This document shows, piece after piece, positions 1 to 5,421 of a DNA stretch of 5,895 nucleotides (within the stretch, counting starts at the first letter, position 1; each line of letters starts with the position of its first letter). The stretch is from Bacteroidota bacterium (lineage in GTDB: Bacteria > Bacteroidota > Bacteroidia > Flavobacteriales > Flavobacteriaceae). The notes under the pieces were generated by a model. That model was not told the DNA's origin and made no database searches. It saw only the letters and a list, made by a program, of their open reading frames with translations. The position numbers and the translations under genes are program-made. The DNA lies in NCBI GenBank assembly GCA_024280815.1, contig JAJRPL010000207.1, forward strand, positions 1-5,895. The letters run 5' to 3'.

Positions 1-390
1 AGTTCGCCATCGTAACTCGATTGGTATTTCAATAGAATGCGTAGAAAATTTATTGTTTTTAAAATTGTCACCATGAATATTTTCAAAAAATGTATTACTA
101 TTTGATTCTGTTATTTTAATCTCTTGAAAATATGTATTACGGCCGTATCCCAACCCAAGACCAAAAGCAAAAGTACCTTGATGGTTTAAAGGTATATCTT
201 TAATAAAACCAAAAATTAGACTATTAGAGAAACCATTTTTTGATACATTATCAGGTAATTTAGTCATGGTTATGTACGAAAGACCTATATAAAGTTGATC
301 TTCTAAATACTTAGAATCAGTAATAGTATCTTTACTTTGAGAATAAAGTGTTGTACTAATTAAAAATAAAAATAATAGTTGTTTTATCAT
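1..390 (-). CDS. Outer-membrane beta-barrel protein (PorT/porin-family-like), 3' end outside window
   Basis: An open frame of exactly 130 codons runs from an ATG at 390-388 to the left edge without a stop, so this is the N-terminal part of a longer protein. Residues 1-18 (MIKQLLFLFLISTTLYSQ) form a classic Bacteroidota signal peptide, with cleavage expected after the Gln. The mature part alternates short strands rich in aromatic and small residues (LYIGLSYI at 33-40, SNSLIFGFI near 55-63, TFAFGLGLGYG near 73-83, HSIEIPIELRW near 118-128) with polar loops, as expected for a small outer-membrane barrel. I infer a PorT/porin-family barrel protein. True type IX secretion PorT is not demonstrated. 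It follows the exbB-exbD operon on the same strand but is separated from it by a strong hairpin, so it may be only partly co-transcribed. A role linked to the ExbB-ExbD motor is plausible from position only. Confidence 0.75.
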   Translation of the reverse strand, partial: MIKQLLFLFLISTTLYSQSKDTITDSKYLEDQLYIGLSYITMTKLPDNVSKNGFSNSLIFGFIKDIPLNHQGTFAFGLGLGYGRNTYFQEIKITESNSNTFFENIHGDNFKNNKFSTHSIEIPIELRWRT

Positions 391-406
391 ATAGAAAGCG
401 TCTATA
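390..406 (-). other. Small inverted repeat at the start codon of the barrel gene
   Basis: On the minus strand TATAGA and TCTATA flank a 5-nt spacer (CGCTT). The right arm runs into the A of the ATG at 390. This 6-bp stem could affect translation initiation or act as an operator half-site pair. It is short and AT-rich, so it may also be chance. Confidence 0.2.
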
Positions 407-407
407 A

Positions 408-442
408 AACAAAAGACAATCTTTAAAAGATTGCCTTTTGTT
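408..442 (-). terminator. Intrinsic terminator after the exbB-exbD operon (leftward)
   Basis: Arms 408-424 and 426-442 form a 17-bp inverted repeat interrupted by one mismatch. In the leftward transcript that position (416 with 434) reads as a G-U wobble, so the stem is continuous. In a rightward transcript it would be an A-C mismatch. The leftward transcript then continues through a U-rich stretch (CUUUUGUUUUAUA). The hairpin starts 22 bp after the second exbD stop codon, as expected for an operon terminator. Because the next gene begins only 18 bp further on, it may act as an attenuator rather than a full stop. Confidence 0.75.
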
Positions 443-463
443 AATAATTAAAATATAAAATCA

Positions 464-931
464 CTATTTTACATTATCAAATGCATTTCCTTTTAATGTT
501 GAATAATTAATCTTTAGTGCATTTACATTTCTTAATTGTTGTTTGATGTCAGAAATAGTACCAACATTAACTTTCATATCAGCTTTAATCGAAGTTGTTA
601 ATTTTTTCACATCTTCTTCAGAATGTTTTCTTCTAGCGTTAAAAATAAAGCTAGGAATATCACTAACTTTAGAAATTCTATCGTTTAGTTGAATCTTATC
701 TCCAGGTGTATCATCTTTCGATTTTCCAACATAGATATAGTTTACTAAACTTTTCTTTTCTAATTTTTTTACTTGATCTGCTTTAGGTAATTTTGGTTTC
801 TTGATTTTTAAATCTGTTTCACGCATTACCGTTGTTACCATAAAAAAGAACAATAACATAAATACAATATCTGGTAAAGAAGCTGTATTTACAGCAGGCA
901 TTTCTTTTTTCTTCTTTTGAAATTTAGACAT
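464..931 (-). CDS. exbD: ExbD/TolR family biopolymer transport protein (second ExbD of the operon)
   Basis: This is the last gene of the four-gene operon, 155 aa, starting 8 bp after the stop of the preceding exbD. The N-terminus is cytoplasmic and Lys-rich (SKFQKKKKE). It is followed by a single membrane helix at about 20-37 that begins with Asp21 in the SLPDIVFMLLFFF motif. In ExbD/TolR/MotB-type proteins this Asp is the proton-carrying residue. Residues 38-155 form the periplasmic domain, rich in Lys and Asp and typical of the family in length. It should work as part of an ExbB5-ExbD2-like inner-membrane motor that uses the proton gradient to drive TonB or a TonB-like partner. No tonB is visible here. 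Two exbD genes in tandem are common in flavobacteria. Whether the two form a heterodimer or serve different tasks cannot be told from sequence. Confidence 0.93.
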   Translation of the reverse strand: MSKFQKKKKEMPAVNTASLPDIVFMLLFFFMVTTVMRETDLKIKKPKLPKADQVKKLEKKSLVNYIYVGKSKDDTPGDKIQLNDRISKVSDIPSFIFNARRKHSEEDVKKLTTSIKADMKVNVGTISDIKQQLRNVNALKINYSTLKGNAFDNVK

Positions 932-939
932 ATCTTGTG

Positions 940-1530
940 TTATTTAGTTGGTTCAGCCTCAGAAATAATTTGAGGATAAATATCATTTTTTATCTTTTTT
1001 TGATCAGCATTTGAAATATCCTTAAAGTCTTTACCAAACTTCTTATTGGCATATATATTTCTTAAATCAGTATAAGCTCCTACAAGTTCATTCTGAACAG
1101 AAATATACATAGCGTATGAAGTACCTCTATCACTTTGTAAAGAAATAATTGCCTTTTTAGGATGATCTGATGAAGTAGGATCTTTATCTCCACCACACCA
1201 AGTACAAGGTGACAAGTTATCTTTTTGAAGACTTTCAGCCGTACCACCACCGTTGTCAATAAATTTTATTGCAGCAGCTCTAAGCTCATCAACCTTCATA
1301 TAAGTATCGCCTTCAACCAATATCTCATCATTTCGATTAACATTTACTTCAAATACATTTTTTTCCTTTAATACTGGAGGAACAATGTTAGGATCTTGCT
1401 TTTCAGGTAATTTACGTGAAATACCTGTATCGACATCCATCGTAGTAGTTACTAAAAAGAATATCAATAGCAAGAACGCAATATCTGCCATAGAACCAGC
1501 ATTAATTTCAGGTGTACTTCTTCTTGCCAT
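940..1530 (-). CDS. exbD: ExbD/TolR family biopolymer transport protein with periplasmic CxxC loop (first ExbD of the operon)
   Basis: A 196-aa ExbD-family protein. A short Arg-rich cytoplasmic start (MARRSTPEINAGSM) leads into the membrane helix at about 15-32, which contains the conserved proton-carrying Asp16 in the MADIAFLLLIFFLVTTT motif. The periplasmic part (33-196) is longer than in classical ExbD of about 140 aa. It carries an insertion near 92-125 (IDNGGG...SPCTWCGGDKD) with Cys109 and Cys112 as CxxC, the only cysteines in the protein. This could be a disulfide or metal-binding loop, which is inference. Residues 126-160 (AIISLQSDRGTSYAMYISVQNELVGAY) resemble the core ExbD fold. It starts 6 bp after the small membrane protein and ends 8 bp before the other exbD, so all are clearly one operon. 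It is expected to form a proton-driven motor with the ExbB encoded two genes upstream. Confidence 0.92.
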   Translation of the reverse strand: MARRSTPEINAGSMADIAFLLLIFFLVTTTMDVDTGISRKLPEKQDPNIVPPVLKEKNVFEVNVNRNDEILVEGDTYMKVDELRAAAIKFIDNGGGTAESLQKDNLSPCTWCGGDKDPTSSDHPKKAIISLQSDRGTSYAMYISVQNELVGAYTDLRNIYANKKFGKDFKDISNADQKKIKNDIYPQIISEAEPTK

Positions 1531-1536
1531 AATTTA

Positions 1537-1983
1537 TTATTTAATTAATGATTTAACAAAACCAAACCCGATTGTCCCAATAGCTAATGCTCCTAAAATT
1601 CCTGTAAAAGTAATTAAAGTACTAATCATTTTAGAAGTAGAACCGGCTTCACCATTCTTTACAATATCACCAAATTGATTGGTTACTGCAGCGTCTGAAG
1701 CCAAAGCATAAGATATTCCGAAAAGTATTGCTAATGCAACTATACCAATTAAAGCTTTTTTTAATGCTTTAGGATTTTTCAACATACTAAATAATGATAA
1801 CCCCACTGCAATTAAAGCAGTAACAATTAACAATATTTTAGAATAATGAACAATTACATTTACAGCACTGTCCATAGCCTCACTATCATCACCCGCCATA
1901 AGAACTCGTATAAATAGAATTGCTCCTATTACACCAATTACAGCTGTAATTATAGTTAATATTTTTGCTTTACTATTATCCAT
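1537..1983 (-). CDS. Uncharacterised four-helix membrane protein within the exbB-exbD operon
   Basis: A 148-aa hydrophobic protein that I cannot assign to a named family. Four membrane segments are visible at about 8-30, 48-67, 74-95 and 118-145. The loop at 30-47 is acidic (AGDDSEAMDSA), and the linker at 68-77 is Lys-rich (LKNPKALKKA), suggesting that it faces the cytoplasm. That would put both termini in the cytoplasm. The last helix is glycine-rich (G128, G131, G136, G139, G141), which suits tight helix packing. There are no cysteines and no enzyme motif. The gene lies 7 bp after exbB and 6 bp before exbD, so co-expression and physical association with the motor are likely. An accessory subunit, assembly factor or gating protein for ExbB-ExbD is inference. 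From memory, a hypothetical protein at this place is common in flavobacterial exbB-exbD operons. Confidence 0.85.
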   Translation of the reverse strand: MDNSKAKILTIITAVIGVIGAILFIRVLMAGDDSEAMDSAVNVIVHYSKILLIVTALIAVGLSLFSMLKNPKALKKALIGIVALAILFGISYALASDAAVTNQFGDIVKNGEAGSTSKMISTLITFTGILGALAIGTIGFGFVKSLIK

Positions 1984-1990
1984 AACTATC

Positions 1991-2749
1991 TTATTTTTTA
2001 TATCTGATTAGCATATCCACTAAAGATATCGAAGAATTTTCCATGTTATTTACAATACTATCAATTTTTGAGATGATATAATTATAAAAAATTTGAAGAA
2101 TAATTGCTACTACCAAACCAAATACTGTAGTTAATAATGCCACTTTAATACCAACTGCAACAACTGCTGGAGATATGTCACCTGCATTTGCAATAGCTTC
2201 AAAGGCTCCAATCATACCAATTACAGTACCCATAAACCCAAGCATTGGTGCTAAAGCAATAAATAAAGATAACCAAGAAACATTTTTCTCTAGTAATCCC
2301 ATTTGCACTCCGCCATAGCTTACAATTGATTTTGCAGCTTGTTCAACACCTTCATCCATTCTATCTAAACCTTGATAAAATATTGATGCAACAGGTCCTT
2401 TAGTATTTCTAGCAACTTCTTTTGCTGCTTCAACACCACCGTTAGATAATGCATCTTCAATACTTGCCATTAATTTATCAGTATTGGTAGTCGCCATATT
2501 TAAATAAATGATTCTTTCGATAGCAATTGCCAATCCTAAAATTAATGTTATCAATACAAAGCCCATAAATATCGGCGTTCCATCAATAAAATATTGTTTT
2601 AATATTTGATGAAATGTTCTCGTATCTACTGTTTCAGTTGCAACTTGTTCTGCATCTTGAAGCGTTGAAGTAATGACAGCATAACTGTTTTGTACTGTTC
2701 CTAGAAATAATAATCCTGTGATTGTGAGGATAGTAAGTAGTTTTTTCAT
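1991..2749 (-). CDS. exbB: MotA/TolQ/ExbB proton channel family protein
   Basis: First gene of the operon, 252 aa. Residues 1-24 (MKKLLTILTITGLLFLGTVQNSYA) look like a signal peptide, followed by a short periplasmic stretch. Three membrane helices follow at about 59-81, 157-181 and 195-222, matching ExbB topology, with a large cytoplasmic loop between helices 1 and 2. The family signature is clear: LAPMLGFMGTVIGMIGAFEAI at 166-186 (Pro and GTVxGM) and VGIKVALLTTVFGLVVAI at 199-216, whose polar Thr207/Thr208 line the proton path in relatives. Glu154 (GLLEKNVSW) sits just before helix 2, as in many ExbBs. It forms the ring that surrounds the ExbD helices and couples proton flow to work on TonB. 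The start at 2749 is supported by the signal peptide and by a promoter-like sequence about 35 bp upstream. TolQ is an alternative name, but no tol/pal genes are adjacent. Confidence 0.95.
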   Translation of the reverse strand: MKKLLTILTITGLLFLGTVQNSYAVITSTLQDAEQVATETVDTRTFHQILKQYFIDGTPIFMGFVLITLILGLAIAIERIIYLNMATTNTDKLMASIEDALSNGGVEAAKEVARNTKGPVASIFYQGLDRMDEGVEQAAKSIVSYGGVQMGLLEKNVSWLSLFIALAPMLGFMGTVIGMIGAFEAIANAGDISPAVVAVGIKVALLTTVFGLVVAIILQIFYNYIISKIDSIVNNMENSSISLVDMLIRYKK

Positions 2750-2784
2750 TGTTTTGTTCTTAATTATTAATTTAGTTAACGGGA

Positions 2785-2815
2785 TAAAGATATAATTTTT
2801 TTTATTATATACAAC
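2785..2815 (-). promoter_or_regulatory. exbB: Bacteroidota-type promoter for the exbB operon
   Basis: On the minus strand GTTG (2815-2812) is followed after 19 nt by TATCTTTA (2792-2785). The consensus is TTTG, about 19 nt, then TAnnTTTG. The -7 box matches in all but the last base. Transcription would begin near 2778, leaving a leader of about 30 nt before the exbB ATG at 2749. The spacer contains a T8 tract flanked by ATATAAT/ATTATAT (2790-2796 and 2804-2810). It is the only good match between the tRNA gene and exbB. Confidence 0.55.
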
Positions 2816-2822
2816 TTTCTTG

Positions 2823-2909
2823 CGGAGAGAAAGGGATTCGAACCCCTGTTACAATTTCTCATAAATATGCTTTCCAAGCATACGCCTTAAGCCACTCGGC
2901 CACCTCTCC
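2823..2909 (-). tRNA. tRNA-Ser (anticodon GGA)
   Basis: An 87-nt class II tRNA with a long variable arm. On the minus strand the acceptor stem GGAGAGG (2909-2903) pairs with TCTCTCC (2830-2824), with one G-U pair at its base. The D-arm region is GGCCGAGTGGCTTAAGG. The anticodon stem TATGC/GCATA encloses loop TTGGAAA, which places anticodon GGA at 2875-2873 (reads UCC and UCU). The variable arm follows, then a T-arm with the TTCGAAT loop. The discriminator base is G, as usual for tRNA-Ser. The next bases are CAA, so CCA is not encoded and must be added after transcription. It lies between ansA and the exbB promoter on the same strand. Confidence 0.97.
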
Positions 2910-2974
2910 TCAATAATAAGTGGATGTCAAATAAAACAAAAAAAATTAAGTTTATGAAATTTATTGACAAAAAT

Positions 2975-4006
2975 TTAATTCATTTCTCCTCTTAAAGGGC
3001 TTTCAAAATGTTTTTTAAAGTCTGTTTTATCAATATTCTCGCCTAAAAGATACATCATTTTTGCTATGGCAGATTCGGTAGTTATATTTTTTCCATTAAT
3101 CAAACCTATTTTTTGCAATTGAAGACTTGTTTCATATTGCCCCAATATTACACTACCGCCAACACATTGTGTAACATCAACTATATAAATCTTTTTATGT
3201 ATTGCTTCTTGCAACAATCTAATAAACCATTCTTCAGTTGGTGCATTACCCGAGCCATAGGTTTCTAAAATAACACCTTTCAAATTAGGAATCTCTAATA
3301 TACCTTGAACAACTTGTTTGGTAATACTCGGAAACAACTTTAAGATGACAATATTTTCATTCAGTTTTTTTCTAAATAACGTCTTTTTATTTATATCTGA
3401 TTTTAATAAAAATGAAGTGTTAAACTTTAAATGCACGCCACTTTCAGCTATTGCTGGATAATTTGCAGATGTAAACGCTTCAAATTGTTCTGCATTGATT
3501 TTAGTAGTTCTATTTGCTCTGTACAGTTTATATTCAAAATACAAACCAACTTCTGTAACAATAGCTTCATCATTATTTTTTCTTGCCGATGCAATTTGTA
3601 TCGCAGTAATTAAATTTTCTTTAGCATCTGTCCGTAAATCTCCTATTGGCAATTGAGATCCTGTAAAAATTACAGGTTTTGTCAAATTTTCAATCATAAA
3701 ACTTATTGCAGATGAAGTATATGCCATGGTGTCTGAACCAGTCAAAACTACAAAACCATCTTTTAGGTTATAATATTTTTCAATAATTTCAAGAATGTCA
3801 ATCCAATATTTCACATTCATATTAGACGAATCAATAGGTTCGTCAAACGAAACGGTCTCAATAGTACAATCTAATTGTTTTAATTCAGGTATATTCTTAT
3901 AAAGATGATTAAAATTAAATGTTTTTAATGCATTTGACTTATAATCTTTTACCATACCTATAGTGCCACCAGTATAAATCAATAGTATTTCAGTTTTTTT
4001 TGTCAT
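2975..4006 (-). CDS. ansA: Type I (cytoplasmic) L-asparaginase
   Basis: Hydrolyses L-asparagine to aspartate and ammonia. The 343-aa length fits the family (about 335-345), and there is no signal peptide, which matches the cytoplasmic AnsA branch. Catalytic elements are intact: TGGTIG at 12-17 with nucleophile Thr12; LTGSDTMAY at 88-96 with the second Thr89 and Asp92; and Lys169 in NRTTKINAEQF completing the active site. Further AnsA-like blocks are VIFTGSQLPIGDLRTDAKENL (112-132), GSGNAP (251-256), TQC (279-281) and the C-terminal LRGEM. Thr168 occupies the position linked to allosteric asparagine binding in the E. coli enzyme, which suggests but does not prove regulation by asparagine. The ATG at 4006 is preceded by an A-rich leader on the coding strand. 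It is divergent from the metallopeptidase gene. No strong terminator separates it from the tRNA-Ser gene downstream, so read-through is possible. Confidence 0.94.
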   Translation of the reverse strand: MTKKTEILLIYTGGTIGMVKDYKSNALKTFNFNHLYKNIPELKQLDCTIETVSFDEPIDSSNMNVKYWIDILEIIEKYYNLKDGFVVLTGSDTMAYTSSAISFMIENLTKPVIFTGSQLPIGDLRTDAKENLITAIQIASARKNNDEAIVTEVGLYFEYKLYRANRTTKINAEQFEAFTSANYPAIAESGVHLKFNTSFLLKSDINKKTLFRKKLNENIVILKLFPSITKQVVQGILEIPNLKGVILETYGSGNAPTEEWFIRLLQEAIHKKIYIVDVTQCVGGSVILGQYETSLQLQKIGLINGKNITTESAIAKMMYLLGENIDKTDFKKHFESPLRGEMN

Positions 4007-4087
4007 TTTGTCTTAAAAATTCTGTTTGGAATAATTTATGCTGTAAATTTACCATAATATTATAGTAACCTTAAAAAAATAAAAATT
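4007..4087. promoter_or_regulatory. Divergent ansA / metallopeptidase promoter region
   Basis: These 81 bp must hold promoters for both outward-facing genes. A perfect 10-bp palindrome GTAAATTTAC (4043-4052) offers a TAAATTTA box on each strand, one base away from TAnnTTTG. For the plus strand a TTTG at 4025-4028 precedes it with a 15-nt spacer, shorter than the usual 17-21. On the minus strand no clear TTTG is found at the right distance. The region certainly controls transcription, but I cannot fix either start site. Confidence 0.35.
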
Positions 4088-4783
4088 ATGATTGGATTTT
4101 ATATATTAATTGGAGCTATTTCACTAGTAAGTTGGTTGGTAAGTAACAAATTGAAAAGTAAATTTAAACACTACTCTAATGTACAACTAAGCAATGGTAT
4201 GAGTGGAGCTGAAATTGCTACACAAATGTTAGCAGATCATGGCATCACTGATGTTGAAGTTCTTTCTACACCAGGTATGTTGACCGACCATTACAACCCA
4301 ACAAATAAAACTGTAAATCTAAGTGAAGGTGTATACAATCAGCGTAATGCTGCAGCAGCTGCTGTTTCTGCTCATGAAGTTGGTCATGCTGTACAACATG
4401 CCAAAGCTTATCAATGGCTCGGTTTAAGGTCAAAATTAGTACCTGCGGTTAGTATTACTTCTAAATATTCACAATGGTTAGTTATTGGAGGTATTATGCT
4501 AGGTGCAGCTTCTGGTAGTACAGGAATAGGATTTATGATTGCTGTAGCTGGTTTGGGTTTTATGGCAATGGGTACATTATTCAGTTTTATCACCTTACCT
4601 GTTGAATATGATGCAAGCAACAGAGCTTTAGCTTGGCTAAAAAACAAAAACATTGTAACTCAAGAAGAATTTAAAGGTTCTGAAGATGCTCTAAAGTGGG
4701 CTGCAAGAACATATTTAGTAGCTGCAATTGGATCTTTAGCAATGCTATTGTATTGGGGATTACGTATCTTAAGTAGAGACTAG
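4088..4783 (+). CDS. Membrane zinc metallopeptidase, YugP family (Zn_peptidase_2)
   Basis: A 231-aa membrane protein of the YugP-like family (usual length about 225-235). Helix 1 spans about 2-19. A soluble segment with SGAEIATQMLADHGI (39-53) and the zinc-binding signature HEVGH (His96, Glu97, His100) follows; Glu97 would activate water and the two His bind zinc. Three hydrophobic stretches come at about 128-145, 147-170 and 206-228. LPVEYDASNRA at 170-180 holds Glu173, the probable third zinc ligand. Substrate and physiological role are unknown for most of the family, and intramembrane or membrane-quality-control proteolysis is inference. The ATG at 4088 follows an A-rich leader with no Shine-Dalgarno sequence, as usual for Bacteroidota. 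It is transcribed away from ansA and towards the Lrp/AsnC gene, with the GC-rich repeat directly after its stop codon. Confidence 0.9.
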   Translation: MIGFYILIGAISLVSWLVSNKLKSKFKHYSNVQLSNGMSGAEIATQMLADHGITDVEVLSTPGMLTDHYNPTNKTVNLSEGVYNQRNAAAAAVSAHEVGHAVQHAKAYQWLGLRSKLVPAVSITSKYSQWLVIGGIMLGAASGSTGIGFMIAVAGLGFMAMGTLFSFITLPVEYDASNRALAWLKNKNIVTQEEFKGSEDALKWAARTYLVAAIGSLAMLLYWGLRILSRD

Positions 4784-4784
4784 G

Positions 4785-4828
4785 GTTCAGCCCGCCTTCG
4801 CTAAAGCTACGGACGGGTAAATGTTCAG
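4785..4828. repeat. GC-rich imperfect palindrome flanked by 6-bp direct repeats (REP/MITE-like)
   Basis: A 27-bp block at 4791-4817 starts CCCGCC and ends GGACGGG, with core TTCGCTAAAGCTAC. It folds as an imperfect hairpin: CCCG/CGGG outside, CC/GG next to it after a bulged A, and GCT-AA-AGC at the tip. About two-thirds of its bases are G or C, far above the surroundings. The 6-mer GTTCAG occurs immediately before it (4785-4790) and again at 4823-4828, as would a target-site duplication around a 32-bp insert. It sits 7 bp after the metallopeptidase stop codon. From memory, similar CCTTCGCTAAAGCTACGG-type repeats recur in AT-rich bacterial genomes; this is not verified here. It may also help terminate transcription. 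Confidence 0.5.
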
Positions 4829-4844
4829 TAAAATAAATTTAAAA

Positions 4845-4878
4845 AATAAAAAATCATTAAAGAGTTCTGCTTTTTATT
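4845..4878. terminator. AT-rich inverted repeat between convergent genes, possible bidirectional terminator
   Basis: AATAAAAA (4845-4852) and TTTTTATT (4871-4878) are perfect inverted repeats with an 18-nt spacer. They sit between the 3' ends of the plus-strand metallopeptidase and the minus-strand Lrp/AsnC gene. A wider 8-bp pair TTCAGTAA (4824-4831) / TTACTGAA (4885-4892) encloses it. The stem is all A-T, hence weak. Position and symmetry suit a two-way terminator, but a low-complexity coincidence is possible. Confidence 0.35.
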
Positions 4879-4907
4879 AACCACTTACTGAAAACTGCTA
4901 CTGCATA

Positions 4908-5372
4908 CTAAATTTTAATTTGTCGGTCAATTTGTTGATCTAACGAAATAAACGTTTCTGTTCTTGAAACCCCTTTAATACCTTGAATTTGTTTGTTTAA
5001 CACTTGCATTAAATGCTCATTATCTCTACATAATAGTTTTACAAAGATAGCATAATTACCTGTAGTGTAGTGACTTTCAATTACCTCATCTATTTCTTTT
5101 AATCGTTTTAGAGCGTCTTTATAAGTACTTGACGTATCTAAAAAAATACCTACAAAAGCTAAGGTTTTATAACCCAAAATTTTTGGATTAATCACAAATT
5201 TTGAACCAGCAAGTAATCCTGATTTTTCTAATTTTCTTAATCTTTGATGGATGGCTGCTCCTGAAATACCAACTTCTCTAGCTATCCTTAAAATAGGAGC
5301 TCTAGCATCATTCATTAAATTTTTAAGGATAATTTTATCTATACCGTCAATATGTAAGTCTTTTTTCTTCAT
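4908..5372 (-). CDS. Lrp/AsnC family transcriptional regulator
   Basis: A 154-aa regulator, the usual Lrp/AsnC length. Residues 9-50 (DGIDKIILKNLMNDAR, then the helix-turn-helix REVGISGAAIHQRLRKLEKSG) bind DNA. Residues about 68-150 form the RAM effector and oligomerisation domain (AFVGIFLDT, EVIESHYTTGNYAIFVKLL with Gly105, and FISLDQQ near the end). I chose the ATG at 5372. The frame could be extended 7 codons to a TTG at 5393, but that codon lies inside the promoter -7 box, and the added residues (MVTVLKC) are not typical of the family. Such regulators respond to amino acids; which one cannot be read here. The gene lies between the accC terminator and the convergent metallopeptidase gene, so it is probably monocistronic. 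Local targets such as ansA or its own promoter are only conjecture. Confidence 0.93.
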   Translation of the reverse strand: MKKKDLHIDGIDKIILKNLMNDARAPILRIAREVGISGAAIHQRLRKLEKSGLLAGSKFVINPKILGYKTLAFVGIFLDTSSTYKDALKRLKEIDEVIESHYTTGNYAIFVKLLCRDNEHLMQVLNKQIQGIKGVSRTETFISLDQQIDRQIKI

Positions 5373-5390
5373 ACACTTTAAAACTGTAAC

Positions 5391-5421
5391 CAAAAATAAC
5401 TAAAAAAAGGATATAGAAAAC
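5391..5421 (-). promoter_or_regulatory. Bacteroidota-type promoter for the Lrp/AsnC gene
   Basis: TATTTTTG (5398-5391, minus strand) matches the -7 consensus TAnnTTTG in every defined base. A GTTT (5421-5418) stands 19 nt upstream as a weak -33 element. Transcription would start near 5385, about 13 nt before the ATG at 5372. The upstream half overlaps the hairpin that terminates the accC transcript. Confidence 0.5.

Noticed and set aside
1..390. Assignment of the left-edge gene as the type IX secretion gene porT/sprT
   Set aside because: Only 130 residues are visible, with general barrel features. No sequence mark specific to the secretion protein can be claimed.
1385..1678. Plus-strand open frame of 97 codons
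   Set aside because: It lies antisense to the first exbD and the small membrane protein, both of which are well supported. Its product is low-complexity hydrophobic sequence with no family resemblance.
2911..2940. Promoter for tRNA-Ser: TTTG at 2940-2937 and TATTATTG at 2918-2911 on the minus strand, 18-nt spacer
   Set aside because: The boxes fit loosely, but they would start transcription inside the tRNA (near 2905). Another weak box (TTTATTTG, 2935-2928) lacks a partner. The tRNA may be transcribed with ansA.
2945..2980. AATTAA/TTAATT pair after ansA as terminator
   Set aside because: Only 6 bp of A-T pairs with a loop of about 25 nt, overlapping the ansA stop region. Too weak to support.
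3431..3613. Plus-strand open frame of 60 codons
   Set aside because: Antisense to the middle of ansA. Its composition (many Cys, Ile, Phe) is typical of a shadow frame.
4411..4653. Minus-strand open frame of 80 codons
   Set aside because: Antisense to the membrane half of the metallopeptidase gene. The Pro/Ile-rich product mirrors the helices on the other strand.
5373..5393. Seven-codon upstream extension of the Lrp/AsnC gene from a TTG
   Set aside because: The TTG lies within the -7 promoter box, and the family start aligns with the ATG at 5372.
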